Assembly (NCBI GenBank): GCA_907163345.1
Contig: CAJQUN010000039.1
Coordinates: 3,418,361-3,482,360, forward strand
Source of the DNA: Haberlea rhodopensis
Taxonomy: Eukaryota > Streptophyta > Magnoliopsida > Lamiales > Gesneriaceae
DNA: 64,000 nucleotides
Reading direction: 5' to 3'
Shown: positions 48,478 through 60,727 of the stretch, in pieces
Numbering within the stretch: the stretch's first letter is position 1
Layout of the letters: each line of letters begins with the position of its first letter
The notes under the pieces: generated by a model
What the model saw: only the letters and a program-made list of their open reading frames with translations
Databases searched by the model: none
What the model was told of the DNA's origin: nothing
Made by a program: the position numbers and the translations under genes

Positions 48478-49470
48478 ATGGCACCAAAGCGCAAGCAAAA
48501 GCAGGCAGTTCCCTCTCCTGAGGAGTTTGACTCCTCCAAGTTCATAAGTAATGAAGCTGCAAAGTTTTATGCGGTATACCGGAAGAAAAAGTTGATACGG
48601 GAACGGGGAATGGACACGAGCAAGCTCGGTTGTGCTGTGATCCAAGAGGCACTCCGGCGAGATTGGTACTCTTTTGTTCGCCAACCACAAGATGCGGTGG
48701 TTTCTTTAGTCCGGGAGTTCTACTCCAACCTCCGGGCACAGCACCAAATTGAAGCCAACGTTGCCTCAGTACGGCAACAACCAGTTCTCTTTGATTCACA
48801 AGCTATCAATGCACTATATAACATGCCCAACATCCCGGAGGATGACTATACCATTTATTGCAGGAATCACTTTGACTTGGATGCGATTTTGGCAACCATA
48901 TGTATAGAGGGAACACAGTGGCGACTGAACGCCGACGGAAAGCCACAGCTTGTACTGATATCAGATCTGAAGGAGGAGCCCAAGGCTTGGTTTTCATTTA
49001 TAGTAGCTCGGGTCATGCCATCGACCCACACATCGGAAGTCACAAAGGACCGAGCTATACTGGTATACGCCATAGTTACAGGACTTACGATCGATCTCGG
49101 ACGTCTTGTCGAGGCCGCTATCCGGAACTACATTCGAGGCCCTCCCACTTCTGGTATGCCATGCCCCTCCACGATCACCACTTTATGCCAGCATGCGGAA
49201 GTTGTCTGGGACTCCGCAGAAGAGGCCATTCCACCGAAGGCATCACTCGTGGTCGATCATCCTGCACCAGCCACAGTCAGACGGATGGCACAATCACGAC
49301 CTAGCAGCAGCCACCTTCCTGGACCATCATCATCTGCTGCTACAGTGCCTACTTCCATTACGATGGAATCCCTCCATCATGAGTTGCAGGAGATACGACA
49401 TGAACTCCGATGGGGCCACCAACAATTATATCAACAAAACATGGAGTTCGTGCAGTATCAGGTGGCATGA
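48478..49470 (+). CDS. Athila-type additional ORF between pol and 3' LTR
   Basis: Start placed at 48478 (MAPKRKQKQAVPSPEEFDSS), giving about 330 residues. An in-frame ATG 25 codons upstream would add a hydrophobic Leu/Val run of doubtful reality. The protein starts basic, then reads FISNEAAKFYAVYRKKKLIRERG and continues with a globular-looking middle and a Gln/His-rich C-terminus. This matches the class of Athila ORF located after integrase, annotated in plants as a putative plant transposon protein and sometimes discussed as env-like. I see no transmembrane anchor in the chosen form. The frame is open, unlike all pol frames of the element. A solo LTR inserted about 90 bp after its stop. Function unknown. 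Confidence 0.65.
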   Translation: MAPKRKQKQAVPSPEEFDSSKFISNEAAKFYAVYRKKKLIRERGMDTSKLGCAVIQEALRRDWYSFVRQPQDAVVSLVREFYSNLRAQHQIEANVASVRQQPVLFDSQAINALYNMPNIPEDDYTIYCRNHFDLDAILATICIEGTQWRLNADGKPQLVLISDLKEEPKAWFSFIVARVMPSTHTSEVTKDRAILVYAIVTGLTIDLGRLVEAAIRNYIRGPPTSGMPCPSTITTLCQHAEVVWDSAEEAIPPKASLVVDHPAPATVRRMAQSRPSSSHLPGPSSSAATVPTSITMESLHHELQEIRHELRWGHQQLYQQNMEFVQYQVA

Positions 49471-49562
49471 AACTCCGCTTTGGCACAGGGATTCCCGAAC
49501 ATTCCATTCCCACCCAGCCTACAGTCCAGCCACACCAGCCACATGAACCATATTACCCAGAC

Positions 49563-51975
49563 TGTAAGGACCCCAAGCCCTTAACCCTTAATTAGTGTAT
49601 TAACCACTATGTGTGGCACATGCTTTCAATAAAGACTCAATCGGGAAGCTCAGATGATACTTTACCATCCCCATTACACCAATTTTCACATGATAGACTT
49701 TTATAAAAAATTTGGGCAGAGTCTCCCCATAAATAGAGCTATCCCAAAACACAAGCACATCACATAATATAATTCCCGGCCAGGGAATACACAATACTCA
49801 ACAGAATATAGTACACAAAGTAAATTCCCAGCCAGGGAAGACACCACACATATGACGACATAAATGGGTCTCAACGCCCACACAATACACTAACGACTCT
49901 CATATCATTAGCAATTCTACCACAATTGCATGAAACATAGAATGAAAGAGAGAAAGGCTCATGCCTTTATATACAACACATATACAAGCATAACCGTGCT
50001 CACATGCGAGCATCATAAATGTGTATATAAACCTCGGGTGCATATGAGTACTCTATACGATACCGTGCTCCATCAAGCCCTGGTACCATGATCCTGTGAG
50101 TACATCCAATCAACAGCTCGAGCCCAGCTCCATAGCCATCGATGCACCTGTTCACCTGCCCCAACAGAGACAGCCCCCAACGGGGTGAGCATACCAATAC
50201 ACGAAATCTCATAATCACAATAATGAAATTCATAATTTACAACACAAGTAAATATTAATGAATTTTAAATGATACTCCCTGGATGGCAACATCCTCATCC
50301 GGGATTCCGTGTACTGTCCCTGTTCTCACAATCATCAAACTCATCAAATCTCATAAATCAGTAAATCAACACATTGATTTAACTCATAGCATGCCTGATT
50401 CTCAAGTATCAATAATCAATGATTCCAAGTTCATTATACATACAAATATAGATATCTCAATATCTAGTACTGATTTCTCAATTTCGCTATCAATCATAGA
50501 TAGCTCAAATGCCTAGCATTTATTTTACCAATTTTCCATTATACCTAGACATCTCACATGTCTTATAATGAGTACATGATCCCACGATCATTCTCAGGCA
50601 TCTCAAATGCCGTACAATAGTCATATAGGCCCAGTACCCCATATATCAACACATATATGCATATAGCCATACCCACAACCATCTAATGCAATACAACACA
50701 TTATGCATTTCACAATTGCTATCACATATAGTAATGCTCGTACGTCGCACGTACCTTAATCTCCAAAGTCCGAGCCAAACCTCGCTCGAGTTCCATGCTC
50801 CGAGGAACGATGTGCTAACACGATAAATTAATTCACAATTAATTACGATCATGCAACCCATGCTCAAGCACACCCATAACCCTCAAAAATATTGTCAACA
50901 CACGACAATCAACCTTTATCAAAAGTTGCTCAAGAACACCTTCAATAATTCGAACCCCATCATAACAATTCGAACTCAAATAATCACCATAATTCATCTA
51001 AACATGAATCAATCGATCAACAACAAGAATCATCATCCCTCACCAAAAACCCCCAATTTTCGAACATAAGCCCCTAAAATCGAGCCCTAACCTCACGCAA
51101 GCAAATGAAGAAATTCGAACCATAAAGCAACACTAATACATCTAAAACATGTAATAATCAATCACTAACAAGAATCACCACACCCCTGCCAAAGATCACA
51201 ATTTTCGAACCCACTTCACCCATACATCCAAAAATTCGAACCAAAGCCAACGAAATGCGAAATAAATTCGAGCCAATAAATCACAATTAGGCAGGGAATC
51301 ACATCACAAGCATGGAAAAGGGGTTAGGAAGGTTACCCAAACGAAAATCGGAAGAAATCGGACGAAAATCGAAGAACCCTAGAAATTGGGGATCGGCGCA
51401 CTTCCGCAAAATTCGACTTCCACACGCGACGAAACTTCGAATTGATGGAGGGGAAAGGAGCGCCTGGACGAGACGAAGCCGTGGGTAGGTCGGACGCGCC
51501 GAACGGCGGCCGGACGGTGGCGGGCGGAGCGCCTGAAGCGGCGGGGGGCAGGGGCTGACGGGAAAAGGGGCGCGCGCGGGAGAGAGGAGAAAGTTGGGGC
51601 TGAAATGAAATTTTGTTTAAAATCTCGGGTTCAATTGGTATTTATAGCAAAATACCCCGAAAAACTATTAGCCCCACAAATACATCATGATTCATTAAAA
51701 ATCATCTGTTTTCAAAAACTCTCTCTCTAACTCAAAAATCCCCTACCGGTGCCCACACACAGCACCCGAGATTCCGAGTCACACTAAAAACCCAACTCAC
51801 CGGTTTTCACCAAAATGAGAATACGATCTCAACCTCGGGATCCAAAGATCCCAACTACTCAAATAGACGAGCCCAGAAGGCCCAACACCTCGATTAAACT
51901 TCAATTGCCACGTAAGACAACTTTACGGGTTATTTAACACTCCCGGATTAACATCCCTAATCTCAGGTCATCACA
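49563..51975 (-). mobile_element. Solo LTR of the element A family, reverse
   Basis: Starts TGTAAGGACCCC and ends CATCACA, flanked by CAGAC (49558-49562, 51976-51980). It aligns throughout with the LTRs of element A at lower identity. It keeps the CCAACAGAGACAGCCCCCAA block and a minus-strand TATAAATA at 51639-51646. No interior is present, so it is an LTR-LTR recombination remnant. The host sequence before and after it joins smoothly into the 3' part of element C. Confidence 0.9.
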
Positions 51976-51980
51976 CAGAC

Positions 51981-53345
51981 CCACCACCGGAGCGGGACGA
52001 TGAGGACGACGATCACTGACGATCGTCATCGAGGTATGTGTTATGCTACTGCACTTATTGTTTTTGTACATTGAGGACAATGCACATACTAAGTTTGGGG
52101 GGTTTTACTGAGTACTGTTGTTCTCTTGCTACTACTTTTATGGCATGATATTTTAGCGAGTGGTACGAAGTCGTTCTTGAGCATATTAAAGTTATTTGTT
52201 GGTGAAAATTGAGTTATGCATTAAGAAATACATGAATGAAACTTGCAACTGTAATACATGATGAAAATAATCTCCATCTCAATTAAAGTTTTGAAAATTT
52301 TTGACTTGTTGGTGAATATCTTGGGTTGAGTTAATATGTCAAAAAATTGAGGAACATTTTGATGCACGTCTGAGTCGTGATTGAGTGGAATTTATATAGG
52401 AAAGTGAAAAATTCTGTTAACTATGCTTTGTCTTGAACATCTTACAGCACTCTAGAATCTATTTGAAGGCACTTGGAGGCGAAATTTTATAATTATGAAC
52501 TTGACTTGGATATGATTTAGGCGATTATTGGAACGTTTGAGCCTTTCGAGCATACCTTGTCTATATATACCACTAGTGTCCCTCTTTGAGCTTAAATGAA
52601 TAAGAATGGAAATTAGCCCCCATTCACATTTTTTTTGGCAAACTCATTATACCCACCTTTATGAGCCTAAATGAAAAAAAAAATTATCTTTACCTAAAGG
52701 GAGTATAATGATTCTCATTAGATGCACTTTAATCGCTACATTTGGATGAGCTTATTATTGAAAAAATGATGAATGAGAAAAGAAAACGATAGATAAAAAG
52801 CCTTGAGAAAAAGTGAATAAATAAGACCCAAAGTGGCCAAGGCTATAAAACAAAAAAGAAGAAGAAAAAAAAAAGAAGAGAAGCTCAATGTTGTGCTACA
52901 AATGTGAACTGTAAATGCTTATACTCTCTTCTTTGCACTATCCTATCTTTTCTTTGAAGCCAAACACCAAAGGCCTGTCATTATAAGCTTCAAAAGACCT
53001 TATGATCCAAGTCTAGGGAATAATTACATTAGTGGAGAAGTGCTTGAAAAGTAGACTTATGGAGTGCTTGATAGTAATCTTGCCTTTGAGTTTACTAGCA
53101 GAATTTGATCTTAAAAATATATATGAAACTCAAGATTGACAATAGCACACACACGTTCCAATTTTGCGAGGTATTGCTTGGCATAGGAGAAAACACTTCT
53201 TGTTGATTTTTGGATTGACTCTTGTTGATGTGTTAGTGAGATTTCTGAGCTGTTACATTTGAGTTGTTAAGTTAATTCTGTTAAAGTATTGATGATAAAC
53301 TCTACAGTTTGATTTCATTGCTTGCTCGAGGACGATCAAGTCTAA
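51981..53345 (+). other. 3' non-coding region of element C
   Basis: Contains TTGAGGACAATGCACATACT followed by AAGTTTGGGGGG near 52070-52100 (an internal purine tract also seen in interior 1), then about 1.2 kb without genes, with poly-A/G patches around 52860. Parallels 42100-43390. Confidence 0.7.
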
Positions 53346-53357
53346 GTTTGGGGGAGT
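53345..53357 (+). other. Polypurine tract of element C
   Basis: AAGTTTGGGGGAGT lies directly before the 3' LTR start TGATAAG at 53358. Confidence 0.8.
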
Positions 53358-54879
53358 TGATAAGTGTGAATTTTACACTTATTTTGCAATGTTTTTGTAT
53401 TGATTTTCGTATTGATTCCTGGATGATTTTACGCTTTTTGGTATATTTTTGTGTATTTCAGGAATCTAGGTCCACGGGGATAAAAGTGGAGGAAATAAGC
53501 TAATAATGTTGAAAAAGGACCAAACCGAGCGAAGACGTGAGAAAATGGACTGAAATCTCGAAGTATGAATTTTTATACAGCTCGCGATCGATCGTCAATG
53601 ACATCGCGATCGATCGCCGAGCTTTAAAAAGTGATGCTGAACAGAAGACATTGGCGATCGATCGGCAAGAACTCGCGATCGATTGCCAATATACAGTGAA
53701 GACTCGCGATCGATTGCGAGGGAACGAAGATCGATTGCGGATTTGTTTATTTTGGCTATCACGTCCAGTAGAGATTGAAGATCGATCGCGGAATTACAAA
53801 GATCGATCGCCGCGAAGAGTTTTTGGAAAAATAAAGACTTTCCATGTTTGGTTCAAAAGGGGACTCCTTCCCAATTATTATGGCCCTATATATCAGACCT
53901 AGGGACGATTTTTGAAGGGCTTTTGCACACATTTTCTGAAACCTACCAGCTACTACTCCATCAAAAGAAAGACCACAAATCATTGAAGAGCAAGAGCAAC
54001 GCAAGGAAAGGAAGAACGGAGCGACGCACGGAGCGACATCCTCGTTATCTTAGTATTTCTGAACTTGATTATTTTTATATCATATTGTGATGTTAAATTT
54101 GTTTAAAGACATGTTTTTACATTATAATTTGATTATGGTTGTTGGCTATAATATTTGTCAAAACATAGGGGATCCCATATTTGAACCCTTGAGTTAATTA
54201 ACAGTTTTGATTTGAATTCTATGATCTTTGCGCATAATTTATGTTGTTAATTCTTGTAAAAGATTAGTTACCTTTTGCATGATATTGGTAATCGTAATTC
54301 AATTGACCATAGGAGATTACGATACGGCGTAGTAAATTAGGCCGTGGGTTTTAGGTTGAGACGGACCAAGTAAAATCTAGCACACATGTGATAGCAATAG
54401 ATTTACCAAAATCGAAGGCTAGGAGTTTTCACGAAGCGTTTTTCGGTATTAATCATTCAATAAAGACACGGGAGTGGTTTATTGTAGATTAATGCTAGAC
54501 TTGTTATAACCGGACCAAGGTATATCGAATGAAATAGGAAAACTCGTCACCCTAGAACATAGAACTTTGAATCTTAATTAATAGACAACTTTTGGGGGAT
54601 TACATGGGTGAACCGACGTCTTGATAATTAGTTTATAAATTCTCTTCAATCATCCATCACTGCTGTTTAGGTTAATTTTTGTGCTTAAGTCTATTTAGTT
54701 TGATAATCATTCCATAATCGTAGGTTAAATATAGAAATTCTAATCGAACGTGGTAATTACTACTAGTCTCTGTGGGTTCGACAACCTGTTCTTCATTTAC
54801 TATACTAAAACTTGACAACCGTGCACTTGCGGTATAAAATCGCTACATTGGAATTAATTGTTTAAAAGAAAAACGATCA
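53358..54879 (+). repeat. 3' LTR of element C
   Basis: 1522 bp, directly after the purine run AAGTTTGGGGGAGT. Carries the same four site pairs (53586-53809) as the 5' LTR, including the decayed members in somewhat different states. Confidence 0.9.
53586..53809 (+). repeat. GATCGATC paired array in the 3' LTR of element C
   Basis: Sites at 53586/53608, 53656/53677, 53708/53729 and 53780/53801, partners 21-22 bp apart. Some members read GATCGATTG. Confidence 0.9.
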
Positions 54880-54884
54880 ATGAG

Positions 54885-56853
54885 CTCCGGTGTCTCGATC
54901 CTGGAATCACCTCCAATTCATAGCTCGATCACAGCTCCAGAGCTACCATAACACCTGTTTCACCTGCCCCAACAGAGACAGCCCCCACACGGGGTAAGCA
55001 TACCAATACCACCAAACCAATAATTACAATTATATAATTCGTAAATTACAACAATGTAATTGCTAAGAATTTAAATGATACTCCCGGATGGCATCATCCT
55101 TATCTGGGATCCCACTGTATTGTCCCTGTTCTCAAAACAACCAAAATCATCAAATTCCAAATATCCAGTTAATCATTACACTGATTAACTATATCTCTAA
55201 TCCAATTCAATATCGATAGAGGAATATAATACAGATATCCTAGATATCTAGCCAGAGGTCACATTTCCTCGCCCACTCAAAAGTAGCGGCATCACTTACC
55301 GATGTTCGCTCCATAGCGACCACATCCCGAAAATTGCTCGCTCCACAGCGGCACCAAAACAATACATAAGACCGACCAACATCACACACCCAGTCCCGTT
55401 TCCATTAACCAATTATTGCAAAACACCATATATATGTATCGACTACTAATCCTTACCAATCATCTATCTTATGCACAACAATTGCAATAATATAATTAAG
55501 GTCATGCTCGGACGTTACACGTACCTTAAGTTTCCGTAGTCCAAGCCAAACCTTGCTTGAGTTCCATGCCTCGAGAAATATGTGCTAAAACACTAAACAA
55601 CTCACAATCAAGCATAAGTATGCAACCACGTGCCCACACACGTTCGTAACCTCAAAACCCATCGTCAATCCATGACGATTACCAAAATAAAAGCCCCCGG
55701 CTAGGCATGCATAATACCCAAAAATATTCCATTTAAAACGTTTAAAAGATAGCCAAAAACTCAACCGAGAGTTCCGTTTAATTTAACTTGGCTCCAACCA
55801 AACCATTTTAAAAGTCTAGCATTCCCATTGGAATGTGAACATTGCCCCGGAAGCCGACCATTTAAGTCGCAAATCAAAAATCCCACGAAAAAGCCAAGAA
55901 AACCAAAGTTCACCTGCTGGCGATCGATCGCTAGCCCCTTGGCGATCGATCGCTCGATATAGCGATCGATCGCCAGACCTTACTGGAGCGAGGCGATCGA
56001 TCGCTCAAAGTAGAGATCGATCGCCACCCTGCTGAAAAGCCTACTGCTCGCATGCGATCGATCGCCTGCTTCGGACGATCGATCGCCATGCCCTGTAACT
56101 CGAAATCCTCCATTTTTAAAAGCTTAAAACCTTCACCAATCACACCCCAACTTCTCCCAACTCAAAATCACAGCAAATCCACACAAGAACCTTTAACAAG
56201 GGTGTTAAACTCAAAATAAAACAAACCCAAAAGATTTTTGTGATTTCCACCAAAATCACCCAAACCAACCCAAACCCAAAACTTAACCAAAATCAACCAA
56301 AACACAATCAAAACGAAGATAAAAGCGAGGGGGAGGAGATTACCAACTTATCTTCGAAGAATCCGACTCCTAAACCGAGCCTCCGGTCATTTTCTCCAAA
56401 GAGAAAGGATGAGGGTTAGGGAAAAGGGGATGGCACGATAGGAGGGGGAGAGGAGAGAGAGAGAGAGAGAAGTGATTTCGTGCAAAATGACGGAAATCTC
56501 GAGTCCAACTGGTATATATAGCAAAAACGCCCCAACATACTAATACCTCCACAAATACATCATGATTCATTAAAAATCATCTGTTTTCAAAAACTCTCTC
56601 TCCAACATCAAATCCACATATCAGCCCCAACATAAAGCACCCCGGACTCCAAGTCCCACCAAAAACCCAACTCATAGGTTTTCCACCAAAATGAGAATAC
56701 AATCTCAACCTTTGGATCCAATGATCCCAAATGCCCGATTTAACAACCTCGGGAGACCCAAAACCGCAATTAATTCCTAATTGCCACAATTAAAAAATTC
56801 ATAAGGGATTATTACCACACCGGGATTAACACCATTAATCCCCGGGCATCACA
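54885..56853 (-). repeat. 3' LTR of element B, inner fragment
   Basis: Continues the split LTR to its end CATCACA at 56853. It includes a GATCGATC array (55922-56085), a short GA microsatellite (56451-56471) and a minus-strand TATATATA at 56513-56520. Together with the outer fragment it measures 2362 bp, against 2383 bp for the other LTR. Confidence 0.9.
55922..56085 (-). repeat. GATCGATC array in the split LTR of element B
   Basis: Sites at 55922, 55944, 55964, 55995/56015 and 56056/56077 with 20-22 bp between partners. Confidence 0.9.
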
Positions 56854-59339
56854 ATTATCACCCACTAATAAAAATTTTGTCCTCGAAATTTGCACTGGTG
56901 TACTCCACGTAACACCAAGGCTACACAAACAAAACCACAACCCCGATTCTGGACCACATCAGAATCGAATTATCAACCACGAGGACACCAACCTCGCACC
57001 AAGCTCTAAAATAAAGCAAACGCCAAAACCAATACAAAATCCAAATGATAATAACATACCTCGATGCGAATCATCCCAGAAGTCAGTCTACTACGACTGC
57101 AAATCAACCAAATCTTCCTTGGTTCTGACATAGATATCTCCCCGTGATATCTCCATCACTTGTCCACGATGCTTAACACTCATCGTTATGATGGGGACTA
57201 CTAGCATACAACAGTATACTCACAGTAAACCCGGTTCCGCTTTCCACCCATATCTCCTTCAAAGGAGTAGTTGCACCACTTGTAACACGGATCGGGTAAC
57301 CCACGGTCACCGATCCACACAAAATACATCTCAGAAGATGTTTACCCGGTGTGTTCCAAGAAATCACATCTTGGTCCAAACACACTATCGAGACTCCACA
57401 AGGTCTCAAGTTCCACAGAGGTCATGCAAGACAATCCATTGCATTCCCGCCACATGTGTCAACCACGACACTAAACAAATCCGAATCCTGGCCATCCCTC
57501 GCTTACCCTAACCATGGTCCCAAAACACGACAATCCCTCCTCAGGGGAAGTCAACCGGACCTCACGATTATCCCTCAGAATACATAGTGCTATTGAGATT
57601 TCCAATCTCAAGGCGTCCCAAATCTCTCATCAGAGATTCATTCGTCCGAGCATAGTATATTAACCCGACGCTCGACAAGTACCAATAAGCTGGCCTCTGA
57701 ATAAGCACCGGTATTCATGTCCAAGCATCAACGCCACACGCATACTCAATATACCCGGCTAGAGTATCCTCAAATACACCCATGAGCCCCACATACAATT
57801 GTCAATCCCCAGTTATTCTCACTCAAAGGAGAACGATGATCGACGAACCAACCACACCCAGTGTGATCCCAAAATCAACACTACACCACCAACCCATCGA
57901 ATCTCTCAAAGATTCTCAATAGGTATACCAATACCTCTTTCCTCGCAAGGAAAGTGTAATGTTCCCATGACCCACCAACCTCGAACCGCCGTTCGGAAAA
58001 CATGGATATACCTACATCGACATGCATCCCGGAACCAGTAAACACACAATGGTTCAGAATTGGGTGCCATTGCCACTAACACTCAAAAACAGAATCCGTA
58101 TACTCCACGTATACTCATTCTAAGGATGCTCTGTACTAATACTATAGTACTCCCCATCCTCGAGCATCTCCCGAGAGACGTCTCCACATGCGTCTCACCG
58201 AAAAGTAAAGCGACTACCCCATCCCAACACTAGAAATGCTCACCATGATTGATTCACAATCAACCTCCAAACAAAATCAATTGTCTCCATGACAGTAAAC
58301 ACCACATCTCGCCGAGAGATACGAGTAACGAAGTAGTGCCAAACTACTTATTCCCAGATCAAATTAACAATGACTTGTTGACACTCTTGTTGGCACCCCA
58401 ACAAAATTGAGTTGTCCTCAGACAAGTCCCACAATAAAAGCGCACAACCATTCCGTGAGGTATTCCCAACCTCAACCTCATGTATAGTGGTGACTGCTAG
58501 AGTCCACCAAAAACATCATCGTATCACCGTACGATTTATCAAACTCGACTCCAACGAGCAACATAACGGCTACAACAAGTCCATCATGGCACTGCGCAAC
58601 ACGTGGTAAGCAAAATTGCTGCCTCCTTAGGTTTTAACCAAATCTACCAACGCATCACACGTTCCATCCCGGTATACCATACCGTCACATCCATTAGAGT
58701 AGTGGGTCATCACCCAATATTTCTCTAATACCAATGCACAAAGGACATCCCGGTGTCCTTGCTCAACCACGAAGCCATCCTAATCCATTAGGACCTATCC
58801 CACACCCTTAAGGGTGGGCGTGACCATGTCCACCACACGTCACATCGACAAAAGCGAGTAGTTTCCTCAACGCCTACTCCTATCGCCAATCACTTGGACA
58901 AAGACCATCCCGACGAGTACACCTAAAGGTACCACTACTCGTAACATAAATACTTCAACAGACGCTGTGGTATACACACATGTATAGCACATCCAGCCCT
59001 TGATCGAGCAAACTTACTCGGCATAAGGGTCACGTCAACCGCTGACGTAGGCACCACCTTGTGCCCAACATCGGCACCTCAAAATATACCACTAAAAATG
59101 TCCACACACTTGTATTATTTAATGCAACGGCGGTACACGTCTACATAAAACATCCACTATGCCGTCATCTCATGACGGTAATGCCGACACATGGCATTCA
59201 AAATCCCATCATCAACTCGTGACGATACATGTCGATACACGGCATCCATATGCTCATCATCAAACATATGACAATATATAACCACATATGGTATTCACAA
59301 TAATGCTAACAAAGCAGTAATATAACATACCTCATCGCT
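56854..59339 (-). other. Non-coding interior of element B (left part)
   Basis: Starts with the complement of a purine run and a GAGGACAAAATTT-like block. It resembles the interior of element A in short stretches, for example CACCACTTGTAACACGG and TCTCAGAAGATGTTTACC. No frame exceeds about 110 codons and no gag or pol motif was found. Confidence 0.6.
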
Positions 59340-60310
59340 ATCAAGATAGCGGTATACATGTATCCCTCGTCCACCAGCGGTACACCAGCAGCGCTCGTCG
59401 CTCGTAGGAGGCATAATCCAGTGCTACGCATATAGCGGTATAACCCATCGCTATAGAATCAGCGGCATGATCCCTCGCCATAGAGTCAGCGGCATAAAAC
59501 ATCGTTATAGATATCCGGCGGTATGAACCATCACCATAGATGTAGCGGAATGTACCATCGATATATGATACCTGGCGGCATGAACCATCGCCATAGATGT
59601 AGCGGAATGACCCGTCGCTATGTAATACCCGGCGGTATGAACCATCGCCAATAGAATACCCGGCGGCATGAACCATCGCCAATAGCATACCCGGCGGCAT
59701 GAACCATCGCCAATAGAATACCCGGCGGCATGAACCATCGCCAATAGAATACCCGGCGGCATGAACCATCGCCAATGACATAGCGGAAAGAGACATCGCT
59801 ATCAATATACCTGGTGGCATGAACCATCGCCAACTGAATCAGCGGAACAGATCAAGGACTCAAGAGGTACTCACATGCATGTAGCACTTTGTTCCTTTCG
59901 GACCCAAGAGGTGGCTCCCATTACACGCAGCACTTTGTTCCTGATTGCGTCGCTCAAATATCGATAATGTGGATGTTCCGGTCTTGTTATAACAGCGGAA
60001 TTTTAGGACCCCTCGCTTCGACATATAGCGGCATCATATGATATCCCTCGCTTCGACAATGACAGCGGCATGTACATCGCTTCGACATGACAGCGGCAAA
60101 TATCATATTACCATAGCTTCATATGACAGTGGCAAGTACCTCCCTCGCTCGAATATAACAACCACCGGAACCTTCCACTAGCTCTATATACCTGGATCCA
60201 GGTTAATACAACAGTTCACAAATCCTACTACGTCATATCGGCGGCTCAATAATATCCCTCGCTTCGATAATGACAGCGGCATGTACATCGCTTTGACATG
60301 ACATCGGCAA
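59340..60310 (-). repeat. Tandem hairpin arrays inside element B
   Basis: 59500-59840 repeats CCCGGCGG(C/T)ATGAACCATCGCC about every 32 bp, with interspersed TAGCGG...CATCGCTA units. 59985-60310 repeats a second form, AGCGGCATGTACATCGCTTC. As in element A, GGCGG is matched by CATCGCC and AGCGG by CATCGCT. Mismatched exceptions exist (for example near 59460). Confidence 0.75.
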
Positions 60311-60711
60311 ATATTATGATCCATCGCTGATGATATACCCGTAGTAGGATGTTAAAAGTAACACATTGTATATTCAATAACAATTGAAATCATACCACAA
60401 TATCCCACAGTATGTTGTCAACCATCTCTGTCCTTAGACAGCATATCACATTTCCCATTTCCTGATTTTCCTACAAAATCAGATCCCTTAGCACATAATA
60501 CATGGAGTGCCTGACATTACCATTAATGCCATCCATTGTATTCTACACGATTCCTGCAACCACAATGATCAGTAATACCACTTTACATATCGTAAAAGCA
60601 CATAAGCAATTAATTGTGTCACACAACACTAATACCATTATGTATAAATATGTGCTATCAATTACTATCAACAAGTTCCTAGGCCCTTAACAGCCCCAAA
60701 GAGCAACCACT

Positions 60712-60723
60712 GCTCTGATACCA
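60712..60723 (-). other. Primer-binding site of element B
   Basis: TGGTATCAGAGC on the minus strand, complementary to initiator tRNA-Met, just inside the 5' LTR. Confidence 0.85.
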
Positions 60724-60727
60724 CTAA

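Larger units (their letters stand above)
36203..54879 (+). mobile_element. Element C: Athila-type retrotransposon with two tandem interiors and no LTR between
   Basis: LTRs 36203-37698 and 53358-54879, flanked by identical ATGAG (36198-36202, 54880-54884). Interior 1 (37699 to about 43400) has gag, protease and only the last part of integrase. It ends in the 3' non-coding region just before where a polypurine tract and LTR should be. Interior 2 (about 43401-53357) starts in mid-gag and holds protease, RT, RNase H, integrase, a further ORF, the 3' non-coding region, a purine tract and the 3' LTR. Two solo LTRs have inserted later (39951-41527 and 49563-51975). The LTRs are nearly identical, with one indel of about 30 bp near 36980/54133, so insertion is recent. 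All pol genes are broken. Confidence 0.88.
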
